From the NCBI GenBank assembly GCA_965223695.1, contig CBDCXJ010000026.1:1-64000 (forward strand): 64,000 bases of DNA, written 5' to 3'. Positions 41,725 to 51,216 of this stretch are shown here, piece after piece. Numbering within the stretch: position 1 is the first letter of the stretch; every line of letters begins with the position of its first letter. This stretch comes from JAUVPB01 sp965223695. Lineage in GTDB: Bacteria > Actinomycetota > Thermoleophilia > Gaiellales > Gaiellaceae. The notes beneath the pieces were generated by a model. That model made no database searches, was not told the origin of the DNA, and saw only the letters and a list, made by a program, of their open reading frames with translations. The translations under genes and the position numbers were made by a program.

Positions 41725-44700
41725 TGATCGGTCCTTCCTTCAGCTGCTGGCTGTGGGAGGCTTTCCGTCGGCCCTCGCGAACGCGGCCCGTTCGATCGGG
41801 GTCAAGCGCCATTGTCTCGGCATCGATCACGACTCCGTAGTCACGCTCGGCGAGCTCAAGGCTTGTGAACCCGTCGAGAACATCCGAAAGAACCAGCTCA
41901 GGTTCGCGCTCGAGTGGGTCGCCGTAGCCGCCCGAGCTCGGGCCCGTGATCTCGAGCGCATCGCCGGGCTCGAGCCGGAGGCCGGTCACCTTCGAGGGCC
42001 AGCTTTCCTGGCCGTCCCGGCCGCGGTTCTTGACGACCGATGCGTTCAGCCCATCGGCGCCGCCGAAGATCCCCCACGGCGGGTCTGACTCGTGCCGCTC
42101 GGCCTCGCACGAGACCATCGTGTCGACGAGGAAGCGGTGCACGCGCACCGGCCCGATGCCGCCGCGCCATCTGCCCGCGGCGCAGGGATCGTCGCGCAGC
42201 TCGTAGCGCTCGGTGCGAATCGGGTAGCTCCATTCGAGCTCCTCGACGGGATTGTTGCGCAGGTTGACGATCAGGCAGGTGACCGAGTCGAGCCCGTCGC
42301 GACCCTGCCGCCCGCCATAAGAACCCTCGTTTCCCTCGAGGTGAACCCAGTACTCCTGCGCGCCTTCCTTGAAGCCCGAGTACGAGAAGAAGTGGTAGTG
42401 GGCCGAGTTGCCGGCCGTCACCTGATCGGGCAGGATCGGCGCGAGCGCTTTTAGCGCCAGGTCGACTACGCGCTGCAGCTGGCAGCCTCGCGCAAAGCAC
42501 GACCGCGGGAAGTTCGGGTTGAAGATGCTGCCCTTGGGCGCGATCACATTGACCGGCGTCAGCATTCCCTCGTTCTGGGGCACGAAGACCGACGAGACCG
42601 CCTCGTCGAGGAAGATCGTGCGCGTGATGAACGTCATGAACGACATCGTGCTTCCCTCGAACGCGCAGTTGTAGCCCGTTTCGACCTCGTCGCTCGAGCC
42701 GGTGAGGTCGAAGGTGATCTCGTCGCCCGAGATGGTGACCGTGACCTTGATCGGCAGCTTCACGCCCCGGTTGCGCCCGTCGTCGTCGAGCCAGCCGATC
42801 GGCGCTTCGTAGACGCCGTCGGGCGCCTTCGCGATCTCGCGGCGGAGCATGCGCTCGGAGTAGGCGAGCCAGTCGTCGGCAACGCCGAGCACGGCGTCTC
42901 TGCCGTAGGTCTCGAGCAGAGCCAGGTAGCGGCGCCTGCCGAGCTCGCAGGCGGCGATCATCGCCTCGATATCGCCGCGGTTGTGCGTCGGCGTACGCGT
43001 GTTCTCGAGGATGTGCTTCCAGAGCTTCTCCTGGCGCACGCCGCGGTCCGAGAGCTTGACCGCCCGGTAGATATTGCCCTCGGCCCACAGGTCGACGAGG
43101 TCGACGGCGACTCCGGGATAGGCGCCGCCGATATCGATCAGATGTGCGGAGGCGCCCGTGAAGCCGACGAGCTCGCCCTCGAAGATGACTGGCATGACGA
43201 TGCCGACGTCGGGAGAGTGCGTCGCGCCGAGGTACGGGTCGTTGTGCAGGATGATGTCGCCCTCGTTGATGTCGTCGCCGAGCAGCTCGAGGACGCCCTT
43301 GACGATCTTCGGCATCGCCGCCATGAACATGGGCGTCGAGTCCGACTCGGCCAGCTCGTTGCCCGCCGCATCGAAGATCCCGGCGCCGAGGTCCTCGGCC
43401 TCGCGGATGATCGAGGAGTAGGACATGCGGTAGAGCACCCCAGCCATCTCCTTGGCGATCGCCTGGAATGCGCCACCGATCACGCGCATGAGGATCGGCG
43501 TGGCGAAGGCGGCGGCCGGCTTCGCCCCGGCGCCGGCGCGCCGGCAGTCGATCACGAGGTTGCCGAAGCGGTCGACCTCGACCGAGAAGCCGGGTGGCAC
43601 GACAGTGGTTGCGTCGTATTGCTCGATCACGGCCGGACCGTCGATGCGGTTGCCGGCCGCGAGGAGCCCCCGCTCGTAGAACGGGGTGGTGAGGCGCTCG
43701 GGACGGCCATCGATGTCGAAGACGACCCCGCTCTCGAGGCGCCTTGCCGCCGAGGGGTCCGAGCCACCCGACTCGATCTCGGCCCAGCGCAGCTCGTCGA
43801 CCTTGCCGACCGCGACCACGCGAACGTTGATGATCTCGATCTCGGTGTCGAAGCGATGCCCGTACTCGCGCTCGTGTGCGGCGTGGAAAGCCTCCTCGAG
43901 TCGAGCGACCCAGGCTTCGTCGACCGCTCCGCCCGGCACGTCGAAGCGCACTTCGTAGCCCTGGCCCGAGTAGCGGCAATCGGCCTGGCGGAGGACCGCA
44001 CGGCGCTCATCGGCCACGCCGTCCGCGTCGAGCTGACGCAGTGCCTGCGCGACGAGTTCGTCGAATCGCGCGCTCAGCCGCCCGAGGTCGAGGCCCTTGA
44101 TCGGCTGGCGCTCGGTCGCGACGAACTCATGCTGAAGATCGGTCGCAAGCAGACCCGTTGCGGACGTGATTCCGGGATGCGGCGGCACCACAACGGTCGG
44201 TATCTCGAGCTCGCGCGCGATCTCGCACGCGAACAGCGGCCCGGCGCCACCGCCGGCGACGAGCGCGAACTCACGCGGGTCGTAGCCGCGGCGAACCGAG
44301 TTGAGCTCGATCGCCTGCGTCATGCCGAACTTCTGGATCTGCAGCGCGCCGAGCGCCGCCTCCTCGACGGTCATCTCGAGGCGATCGGCGACGGTGTTGA
44401 TCGCGTGCGCCGCCAGGGCCTCATCGAGGCGCATCTCTCCGCCGAGAAGGCCTCGCTCGGGGCGCAGCCGACCGAGGACGACCTGCGCGTCGGTCGACGT
44501 CGCGTCCGTCCCCGCGCGTCCGTAGCAGGCGGGGCCCGGGTCAGCACCGGCCGAGCGCGGCCCGACGCGGAAGACACCGCCGTCGTCGACGTAGGCGATC
44601 GAGCCTCCGCCGGCGCCGATCGCGTCAATGTCGACCATGGGGACCATGCAGTTGTAGTCGCCGACCTTGGTATCGAGCAGGTGGCGCATCCTGAGCTGGC

Positions 44701-45610
44701 CGCCGGCGGCCACACCGATGTCGGCCGAGGTGCCGCCCATGTCGAGCGTGATCACGCTCTCGCGCGCGGCCATCCGTCCGGCCCAGATGCCGCCGAGAAG
44801 GCCTGCGACCGGCCCTGACATGAGCGTGTTCACAGGCCGCCGGGTCACGCCCTCGACGGTCGCCATGCCACCCGAGGACTGGATCAGCTGCAGCTCGGCG
44901 TCGAAGCCGCGCTCGCGCAACGCTTTGTCGAAGCGCTCGACGTAGCGTGCGACGGTCGGGCCGATGTAGGCGTTCAGGCAGACCGTCGAGAAGCGTTCGA
45001 ACTCGCGGTAGAGCGGCAGCACCTCGTGCGAGACCGAGACGTAGGCCTCGGGAAACTCGTCGAGCACGATCTCCTTGATCTGCTGCTCGTGCGTCGGGTT
45101 CAGATACGAGTGGAGAAGGCACACGGCGACCGCTTCGACGCCGGCCTCAGCGAGCGTGCGAACGCGCGCTCGCACCTCGGCGTCGTCGAGCGGGACGAGC
45201 ACGTCGCCGTCGGGCACGGTCACGCGCTCGCTGACGGTGAGGCGCTGGCGTCGCGGCACGAGCGGTCGCGACTGCCACGGCAACTCCTGCTGCAGCGAGA
45301 AGTTGTGCGGCTTCTTGGCGCGCGCGATATGGACGACGTCGCGGAACCCCTCTGTCGTGATCATCCCCACATCGGCGCCGCTATGTGTCAAAACGAGGTT
45401 CGTGGCCACGGTCGTCGAGTGCAGTACGTTCTCGACCTCGCTCAGGCCGACGCCAGCCTTGGCGCAGAGCGCATCGACACCCGCAACCACGCCTCGCGCC
45501 GGATCGTCTGGCGTCGAGGGAACCTTGTCAACCGTGACGACGCCAGCGTCCTCGTCGACGAGGATCAGGTCGGTGAACGTGCCCCCGACGTCAACGCCGA
45601 GCCGCCTCAT
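41717..45610 (-). CDS. Fused HyuA-HyuB hydantoinase / 5-oxoprolinase
   Basis: 1297 aa from the ATG at 45610. The HyuA part (to about 690) starts MRRLGVDVGGTFTDLILVDE with the phosphate-binding GGTFTD loop, then HSTTVATNLVLTHSG, ITLDMGGTSADIGVAAGG and VAGGGAGPLF. The HyuB part (from about 715) has IGGAFQAIAKEMAGVLYRMS, GDIILHNDPYLGATHSPDV and a C-terminal GGYGDPLERE. Separate in most bacteria, the two are one chain here, as in eukaryotic 5-oxoprolinase. It opens a cyclic amide such as N-methylhydantoin or 5-oxoproline at the cost of ATP. Coupled by overlap to the permease upstream and the amidase downstream. Confidence 0.92.
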   Translation of the reverse strand: MRRLGVDVGGTFTDLILVDEDAGVVTVDKVPSTPDDPARGVVAGVDALCAKAGVGLSEVENVLHSTTVATNLVLTHSGADVGMITTEGFRDVVHIARAKKPHNFSLQQELPWQSRPLVPRRQRLTVSERVTVPDGDVLVPLDDAEVRARVRTLAEAGVEAVAVCLLHSYLNPTHEQQIKEIVLDEFPEAYVSVSHEVLPLYREFERFSTVCLNAYIGPTVARYVERFDKALRERGFDAELQLIQSSGGMATVEGVTRRPVNTLMSGPVAGLLGGIWAGRMAARESVITLDMGGTSADIGVAAGGQLRMRHLLDTKVGDYNCMVPMVDIDAIGAGGGSIAYVDDGGVFRVGPRSAGADPGPACYGRAGTDATSTDAQVVLGRLRPERGLLGGEMRLDEALAAHAINTVADRLEMTVEEAALGALQIQKFGMTQAIELNSVRRGYDPREFALVAGGGAGPLFACEIARELEIPTVVVPPHPGITSATGLLATDLQHEFVATERQPIKGLDLGRLSARFDELVAQALRQLDADGVADERRAVLRQADCRYSGQGYEVRFDVPGGAVDEAWVARLEEAFHAAHEREYGHRFDTEIEIINVRVVAVGKVDELRWAEIESGGSDPSAARRLESGVVFDIDGRPERLTTPFYERGLLAAGNRIDGPAVIEQYDATTVVPPGFSVEVDRFGNLVIDCRRAGAGAKPAAAFATPILMRVIGGAFQAIAKEMAGVLYRMSYSSIIREAEDLGAGIFDAAGNELAESDSTPMFMAAMPKIVKGVLELLGDDINEGDIILHNDPYLGATHSPDVGIVMPVIFEGELVGFTGASAHLIDIGGAYPGVAVDLVDLWAEGNIYRAVKLSDRGVRQEKLWKHILENTRTPTHNRGDIEAMIAACELGRRRYLALLETYGRDAVLGVADDWLAYSERMLRREIAKAPDGVYEAPIGWLDDDGRNRGVKLPIKVTVTISGDEITFDLTGSSDEVETGYNCAFEGSTMSFMTFITRTIFLDEAVSSVFVPQNEGMLTPVNVIAPKGSIFNPNFPRSCFARGCQLQRVVDLALKALAPILPDQVTAGNSAHYHFFSYSGFKEGAQEYWVHLEGNEGSYGGRQGRDGLDSVTCLIVNLRNNPVEELEWSYPIRTERYELRDDPCAAGRWRGGIGPVRVHRFLVDTMVSCEAERHESDPPWGIFGGADGLNASVVKNRGRDGQESWPSKVTGLRLEPGDALEITGPSSGGYGDPLEREPELVLSDVLDGFTSLELAERDYGVVIDAETMALDPDRTGRVREGRRKASHSQQLKEGPISD

Positions 45611-46479
45611 CGGGTCACGCCGATCAGCACTCCGCCGCCGACGATCGCGACGGCGACTACGACCACCCGCACGCCGATGGCCTCGCTCGTGCGGAAGAGG
45701 AGCGCGGCGAGGATGACGCTCCACAGAGCCGCCGTCGCGACGAGCGGTGCCGCGACGGTGACTCGGCCGCTGTTGACGGCCTCGAGGAGGAAGACGTTGC
45801 CCAGGGCGTGGAGGATCGCGACCGGTACGAAGGGCAGCGCGGAGCGTTTGAGGCGCTCGACCCGTGGCTCGGCTCGGCGGCGCGCGAGCAGGTAGAGGCC
45901 GAGCGCCATCGTCGCTCCGATGAAGAGGACGAACGTCTGGACGAGCGGCTCGGCGGCGGTGTCGCCTCCGAGCGACCTCACCACGTTGTCACGGATCCCG
46001 AACAGGAGGGCCACGCAAAGGGCGATGACGACGCCAATCCGTTGGAAGTACGCCGGGCGCTCACGTTCCCAGCTGAGCGCGACTCCACCGGCGACGATCA
46101 GGACCGTGCCGGCGATCAGGCCGGCGAGAATGGGCTCGTCGAACACGACGATCGCGATCAGCGCCGATGCGAGCGGCGTCGTCCCGAGTAGCACGCCCGT
46201 CCGGGAGGCGCCCACCGCCAGGACGGCTCGCGCAGCGAGTATCTGCGCGGCGCCGGGAACGACTGCGCCGATCAGAAGAAAGGGCCAGAGCTCGGAGATA
46301 ACGATCTCACCGCCGCGTCCGCCGATGGCGGCCGCAGCTCCCACCAGCGGAAGTCCGGCAACCATGACCAGGAACATGCCGGCGTCGATGTCGCCGCCGG
46401 CCCGGAGCCCGCGAAGGACCGCGACGTTCACCGCGCCGAACGCAAGCCCGGCGAGGCAGGCGAAGATAACCGTAGCCAC
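45607..46479 (-). CDS. EamA/DMT-superfamily transporter
   Basis: 290 aa with ten hydrophobic helices in two EamA repeats (FACLAGLAFGAVNVAVLRG, GVLLGTTPLASALIAIVVFD, HALGNVFLLEAVNSGRVTVA, TAALWSVILAALLFRTSEAI). The stop overlaps the hydantoinase ATG in an ATGA sequence, so it is translated with the ring-opening enzyme and may import its substrate or export an amine product. The family is broad and the transported compound unknown. Confidence 0.88.
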   Translation of the reverse strand: MATVIFACLAGLAFGAVNVAVLRGLRAGGDIDAGMFLVMVAGLPLVGAAAAIGGRGGEIVISELWPFLLIGAVVPGAAQILAARAVLAVGASRTGVLLGTTPLASALIAIVVFDEPILAGLIAGTVLIVAGGVALSWERERPAYFQRIGVVIALCVALLFGIRDNVVRSLGGDTAAEPLVQTFVLFIGATMALGLYLLARRRAEPRVERLKRSALPFVPVAILHALGNVFLLEAVNSGRVTVAAPLVATAALWSVILAALLFRTSEAIGVRVVVVAVAIVGGGVLIGVTR

Positions 46480-46488
46480 GCCGCCAAC

Positions 46489-47661
46489 CTAGCGACCCGA
46501 TCCCGCGGTGAATGGTTTGGGCCGACGTGTGAGCACCGTCAACCAGACGGCCGTCAAGAGGCACAGGCCAAGGATGATCCCGTAGACCCAGCGATCTCCG
46601 ATTTCGCTCGCGATCGCCGCGCCGCCAAGGGGGCCGACGACGTTCGACAGGCCGGATGAGAGCATCAGTAGCCCGATCACGACGCCGACCCCGACAGCGG
46701 CTGTCGTCGCGCCGGAAGCACCCAGGGGGAATGCGATCGTGTAGACGATGCCGATGGCACCCATACGGGCGACGATCCCCACGATCAGGGCAGTGGTCGA
46801 CGTGCTGATCACGAGCGGGATAAGCGATGCCGCAACAAGCACCAAAGCGAAGCCCGCGGCGGGCAGCGTGGTCAAGCGGGAGGCCCGCCGCGCTACCGCC
46901 GCGCTCACCACCACGAAAGCGGCGGCGGCCGCCGCGAAGACCAGGCCGATCTCGCCACTCGAGAGGCCGTTGTCGTCGAGTTGCAACGGTGTCAACGTCG
47001 ACACCACGATCTCGGCGAGCCCACCGACCAGGAAGAGAAGGCTCGCCGCGAGGACGACGGGAACGGCGCGCGCTGCACCCAGCATCGCCGGAATCGGCAG
47101 GTGGCCGTGCCTGGCGCGACCGCCTGGTTCGCTAAGCAGGAGCACGCCCAGCACGACGATCGCAACACCCATCCAGGCGAGGAATGGCACGGCCGTGCCG
47201 TAGAGATCTTCGAGGCGCCCCGCTAGCGCGGGCCCGGCCAGTCCGCCCGCACCGGCCACGGGCATGATGCCGCCGATCAGCCTGGGGCGCCTGGCCTCGG
47301 GCGATGAGTCTGCGAGCCATGAGATCCCGGCCGTCAGAACGCCAGCCGACCCGACCGCGAAAACGACCCGAGCCGCAACCAGGGTCGAGTAGTCGACCGC
47401 GGCTGCTTGACCCAGCGCCGCCACGACCACCACGCCCGCACTCGCGATCGTGACCGACCGCGCGCCGAGTCGGTCGGCGACGATACCGATCGGTATCGCG
47501 GCGAGCAGGAATGAGAGACCCGCGGCCGCGAACAGGACGCCGACCTGGACCTTCGAGATCGAGAACTCGTCCTCGAACGCGGGCACCAACGGGAAGAGGG
47601 CCGTGAGGATGGCCGAGTTGACGAAGACCAGCAGGTAGACGGCAATCGTCGGTGAGCGCAC
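46489..47661 (-). CDS. MFS transporter
   Basis: About 390 aa with a GTG start at 47661 (MRSPTIAVYLLVFVNSAILT). Twelve membrane segments are visible. The loop-2/3 motif GIVADRLGARSVTIASAG near residue 60 and a repeat in the second half mark the major facilitator superfamily. It ends ten bases before the EamA gene start, so it is probably the first gene of the transporter-hydantoinase-amidase operon. It may carry the same substrate or a different drug-like compound. Its promoter lies in a 38-base gap shared with dinB. Confidence 0.87.
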   Translation of the reverse strand: MRSPTIAVYLLVFVNSAILTALFPLVPAFEDEFSISKVQVGVLFAAAGLSFLLAAIPIGIVADRLGARSVTIASAGVVVVAALGQAAAVDYSTLVAARVVFAVGSAGVLTAGISWLADSSPEARRPRLIGGIMPVAGAGGLAGPALAGRLEDLYGTAVPFLAWMGVAIVVLGVLLLSEPGGRARHGHLPIPAMLGAARAVPVVLAASLLFLVGGLAEIVVSTLTPLQLDDNGLSSGEIGLVFAAAAAAFVVVSAAVARRASRLTTLPAAGFALVLVAASLIPLVISTSTTALIVGIVARMGAIGIVYTIAFPLGASGATTAAVGVGVVIGLLMLSSGLSNVVGPLGGAAIASEIGDRWVYGIILGLCLLTAVWLTVLTRRPKPFTAGSGR

Positions 47662-47686
47662 GCGCCACGGTACCGCGCTCGATATG

Positions 47687-47700
47687 CGAACATACGTTCG
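47687..47700. promoter_or_regulatory. LexA (SOS) box at the dinB start
   Basis: CGAACATACGTTCG is a perfect palindromic match to the LexA box of Gram-positive and actinobacterial type (CGAAC-n4-GTTCG). Its last base is the G of the GTG start codon of dinB, so bound LexA would cover the transcription start of a leaderless or nearly leaderless mRNA. It is also within 40 bases of the divergent MFS start. Confidence 0.85.
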
Positions 47701-48890
47701 TGTCTGGGCTGGCCCAGATCCTGCACGCCGACCTCGACGCCTTCTACGCGTCTGTCGAGCAGCGCGACGACCCGCGCTTGCGCGGCAGGCCTGTGATCGT
47801 CGGTGCGGGCGTCGTCCTCGCCGCAAGCTACGAGGCCAAAGCGCGCGGGATCCGGACGGCGATGCCCGGTGGGCAGGCGCGGCGAGTCTGCCCCGAGGCC
47901 GTGGTCGTCGAGCCCCGCATGTCGGCCTACTCGGAGGCGAGCAGGGCCGTGTACGACGTGTTCGAAGATGCGACGCCGCTCGTCGAAGGACTGTCGATCG
48001 ACGAGGCGTTCCTCGATGTACGCGGCATGGAGCGGCTGGCGGGAACGCCAGCCGAGATGGCCGAGCGCCTACGCCACGACGTGCGCGACCGCGTTGGTCT
48101 GCCGATCACGGTCGGCGTCGCCCGGACGAAGTTCCTCGCCAAGGTGGCGAGCGGTGTTGCCAAACCAGACGGCCTGCTCGTCGTACCGCCCGATCGCGAG
48201 CTCGCGTTTCTGCATCCACTCCCGGTCGAGAGGCTCTGGGGTGTTGGCGACGTCACCGCCGAGAAGCTACGCCGGGCCGGAATCCGTAGTGTCGGGGACG
48301 TCGCGCGGCTCGAGGAAGCAACACTCGTTGCGGTGCTCGGCCGCGGCGCAGGTCGGCACCTGCATGCGCTCGCTCACAACCGCGACTTCCGGCCCGTGCG
48401 CCGCGGCCAGCGCCGGCGCTCGATCGGATCGCAGCGCGCACTCGGTCGGCGCGCGCGCGCGCTCGAGGAGATCGACGCGATCCTGAGCGGGCTCGTCGAT
48501 CGCGTGACGGGCCGGATGCGCGTCGGCCGCCGCATCGGTCGCACGATCGTGCTTCGACTTCGCTTCGACGACTTCTCGCGCGCGACGCGCTCGTTCACGC
48601 TCGATCGGGCGACGGCGCACACCGAGACGATTCGCGCGGTCGCCTTGCAGCTGCTCGCGAGCGCGCAACCGATGATCGCTCAGAAGGGCCTGACGCTCGT
48701 TGGCGTGTCGGTCAGCAATCTCCAGGACGAGGGTGCAGAACAGCTCGAGCTTCCGTTCGATCGCCGCAGCGCGCCCGATCTCGATGCGGCCGTCGACCGC
48801 GTCAACGACCGCTTCGGCTCGGGTGCGCTGACCCGTGCCGCGCTCGTCGGGCGCGACCACGGTCTGACCGTGCCACTCCTGCCGGACTGA
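47700..48890 (+). CDS. dinB: DNA polymerase IV (Y family)
   Basis: 396 aa from the GTG at 47700 (MSGLAQILHADLDAFYASVE); this start lies next to the LexA box and matches the family N-terminus. Catalytic Asp11 (HADLDAFYASVE), SIDEAFLD near 100 and YEAKARGIRTAMP are all present. The little-finger domain starts near 235, and QLELPF near 355 is a beta-clamp-binding motif. It copies damaged DNA with low fidelity. The perfect SOS box predicts LexA control. No imuB/dnaE2 neighbours. Confidence 0.95.
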   Translation: MSGLAQILHADLDAFYASVEQRDDPRLRGRPVIVGAGVVLAASYEAKARGIRTAMPGGQARRVCPEAVVVEPRMSAYSEASRAVYDVFEDATPLVEGLSIDEAFLDVRGMERLAGTPAEMAERLRHDVRDRVGLPITVGVARTKFLAKVASGVAKPDGLLVVPPDRELAFLHPLPVERLWGVGDVTAEKLRRAGIRSVGDVARLEEATLVAVLGRGAGRHLHALAHNRDFRPVRRGQRRRSIGSQRALGRRARALEEIDAILSGLVDRVTGRMRVGRRIGRTIVLRLRFDDFSRATRSFTLDRATAHTETIRAVALQLLASAQPMIAQKGLTLVGVSVSNLQDEGAEQLELPFDRRSAPDLDAAVDRVNDRFGSGALTRAALVGRDHGLTVPLLPD

Positions 48891-48923
48891 CCGGCTGTCG
48901 CGCCGCCTGCGCTGGTCGAGCAG

Positions 48924-49772
48924 ATGGCATACCGTGGCTCGATGGAATCCGAGCACGCGGTCGCCGCCCACTACACGCACGGTCGCCTCCTCGGTGACCT
49001 GCTCGATGCGCTCCGGGGGGCGGGCGTGGATGTGGAGCGGCTGCAGGCCGAGGATCTCGTGGCGGTCGAGGAGTTCCACATCGGCGGCCGGCAGGCAACC
49101 GCCCACCTAGCGGGCGTCATGGGCGTCGTCGCCGACTCGACCGTGCTCGATGTGGGCTCGGGCATCGGCGGCGCGGCGAGGTATCTCGCGCTCGAGCACG
49201 GTTGTCAGGTGGTTGGGATCGATCTCACTGAGGAGTTCTGCACGGTCGCCGAGGACCTGAGCGCGCGACTGGGTCTCGCTGAGCGCACACGATTCGTCCA
49301 CGGCAGCGCGCTCGACCTGCCGTTCGATGACGCCTCGTTCGACGACGCGACGATGCTGCACGTGGGGATGAACATCGAGGACAAGGCTCGCCTTTTCGAG
49401 GAAGTGGCTCGGGTTCTGCGGTCGTCCGGGCGCTTCGCGGTCTACGACATCCTCGCCGGTGGCGGAGGAGCGCCGCACTTCCCGGTTCCATGGGCCGAGG
49501 ACGCTTCGACGAGCTTCCTCGTCACTGCCGACGAGCTGTGCGCGCTGATGGAGGGGAGCGGCTTCGAGATCGTTGCGCGCGAGGATCGGAGCGACGCCGG
49601 ACGAGCCTTTTTCCGCGAGCTCGCTGCCGCGCGTGACGCGGGCACGGCCCCCGCTGTCGCGATCCCGATCCTGATGGGCGAGAGCGGGCCCGAGAAGCTC
49701 GGCAACGCGGTGCGCAGCCTCGAAGAGGGTCGCATCGGCCCCTGGATCACGGTCGGGCGAAAGGCGACGTAG
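48924..49772 (+). CDS. SAM-dependent methyltransferase
   Basis: 282 aa; ATG at 48924, with an alternative at 48942 (MESEHAVAAHYTHGRLLGDL). Class I fold: motif I VLDVGSGIGGAARYLA at about 73-88, acidic loop VVGIDLTEEF, motif II SALDLPFDDASFDDA and a post-motif VLRSSGRFAVYDIL. The central domain resembles sarcosine/dimethylglycine or phosphatidylethanolamine N-methyltransferases and cyclopropane-synthase relatives. It may act on an amine; the acceptor is not shown by sequence. Separate transcript from the AtuA pair is likely. Confidence 0.85.
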   Translation: MAYRGSMESEHAVAAHYTHGRLLGDLLDALRGAGVDVERLQAEDLVAVEEFHIGGRQATAHLAGVMGVVADSTVLDVGSGIGGAARYLALEHGCQVVGIDLTEEFCTVAEDLSARLGLAERTRFVHGSALDLPFDDASFDDATMLHVGMNIEDKARLFEEVARVLRSSGRFAVYDILAGGGGAPHFPVPWAEDASTSFLVTADELCALMEGSGFEIVAREDRSDAGRAFFRELAAARDAGTAPAVAIPILMGESGPEKLGNAVRSLEEGRIGPWITVGRKAT

Positions 49773-49833
49773 TCCTGCCGCCGCGGCGCGCAGCCCCCGC
49801 ACGCCGGTTGCTGTTGGACGTGACCCCGGCACC

Positions 49834-51216
49834 GTGAGCGGCGTCTCGGTGCTCTGTGCCTCCGGCAGCCTCGGCCTCACGCCGATGCACCCGGAGTCCT
49901 ACTGGGCCGCGGTCGAGCGCGGGCCCGACGCGATCGTGGCCGACGCCGGAAGCGGCGACATCGGCCCCGCGTACCTGGGCTCGGGCGCCGAGTACAACCC
50001 GCGCGAATGGGAGAAACACGATCTGCGGCTGATGCTGCTGGCAGCACGCCGCCTCGGCGTGCCGATGATCGTGGGCTCGGCCGGTGGGGCGGGAACGAAC
50101 GCGGCCGTCGATCGCGAGTGCGAGCTCGTCGCCGAAATCGCCGTCGAGGAAGGGCTCGGCTCGTTCAGGCTTGCTCGGATCTACGCCGAGCTCGATCGCA
50201 CTGAGCTCGCGCAGCGAGCGGCGAGCGGGCGCATCGAGGGGCTGGGCGCGCCCGCGCCGCTGCGTCCCGAGGACGTCGAAGCCTGCTCACGCGTGGTCGC
50301 GATGATGGGCGTCGAGCCCCTCCTCGCGGTACTCGAGCGCGATGCAGACGTGATCATCGCGGGCCGCGCGTGCGACGACGCGCTGTTCGCAGCGGTGCCG
50401 ATTCAGCTCGGCGGCGACCGCGCGCTTGCGCTGCACATGGGCAAGACGATCGAGTGCGGGCCTCTCGTCGCGACGCCGATCCTGATGCGCGAGGCGATCA
50501 TGGCGACGCTCCGCGACGACGACTTCCTCGTCGAGCCCTTTCACCCCGACCAGCGCTGCACCCCGGCCTCGGTCGCCGGTCACACGCTGTACGAGCGGTT
50601 GAACCCGTACCAGCTCGACGTCCCGGGCGGCTCTGTCGACCTCCACGGCGTTCGGTTCGACGAGCACAGCGAACGCATCTGCCGCGTCTCTGGGGCGCGC
50701 TGGGCGCCGGCCGAGGAGTACCGCGTCAAGCTCGAGGGAAGCGCCTTCGTCGGCCATCGCGCCCTGTTTCTCTTCGGCCTTCGAGATCCGCTGTCGATCG
50801 CCAAGGTCGATGAGATGTGCGACGGCATACGTGTCGAGGTCGAGCGCGTGCTGGGCACACCCGACGCCGGTGGCTACGAGCTCCTGTTTCACGTCTACGG
50901 CAAGGCCGCGATCATGCGCGAGCGGGAGCCGACGCCCACCATCGACTCGCACGAGATCTGCGTCGTCGTCGAGGCGGTGGCGCCCGAGGCCGAGGAGGCG
51001 ATCAAGATCGCGAAGCTCGCCAAGTACTCGGCGCTCCGCGTCCACTACCCCGGCAAGCTGGGAACCGCCCGCGGCTGCGCGATGCTCGCCGACGAGGTGT
51101 TGCTCGCCCCACACGCCACGTACCGCTGGGCCATCGACCATCTCCTTCCCCTGTCGGACCCGCTCGAGCTGTTTGCGCTCGAGGTCGCCGACGTCGGCCA
51201 GCTGGCCGAGGCCTAG
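49834..51216 (+). CDS. AtuA-family protein (DUF1446, acyclic terpene utilisation)
   Basis: 460 aa, GTG start. The opening CASGSLGLTPMHPESYWAAV, GPDAIVADAGSGDIGPAYLG and PMIVGSAGGAGTNAAVDREC are typical of the DUF1446/AtuA fold. The family works with a small DUF4387 partner, fused in some proteins, in terpenoid or aromatic catabolism; the chemistry is not well defined. The partner is at 52262, now separated by an IS481-family insertion. The stop codon TAG is part of the CTAG target site. Confidence 0.88.
   Translation: MSGVSVLCASGSLGLTPMHPESYWAAVERGPDAIVADAGSGDIGPAYLGSGAEYNPREWEKHDLRLMLLAARRLGVPMIVGSAGGAGTNAAVDRECELVAEIAVEEGLGSFRLARIYAELDRTELAQRAASGRIEGLGAPAPLRPEDVEACSRVVAMMGVEPLLAVLERDADVIIAGRACDDALFAAVPIQLGGDRALALHMGKTIECGPLVATPILMREAIMATLRDDDFLVEPFHPDQRCTPASVAGHTLYERLNPYQLDVPGGSVDLHGVRFDEHSERICRVSGARWAPAEEYRVKLEGSAFVGHRALFLFGLRDPLSIAKVDEMCDGIRVEVERVLGTPDAGGYELLFHVYGKAAIMREREPTPTIDSHEICVVVEAVAPEAEEAIKIAKLAKYSALRVHYPGKLGTARGCAMLADEVLLAPHATYRWAIDHLLPLSDPLELFALEVADVGQLAEA

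Noticed and set aside
41898..43979. 693-aa antisense-frame ORF within the hydantoinase gene
   Set aside because: Arg/Gly/Pro-rich shadow of the real 1297-aa frame; no recognisable domain.
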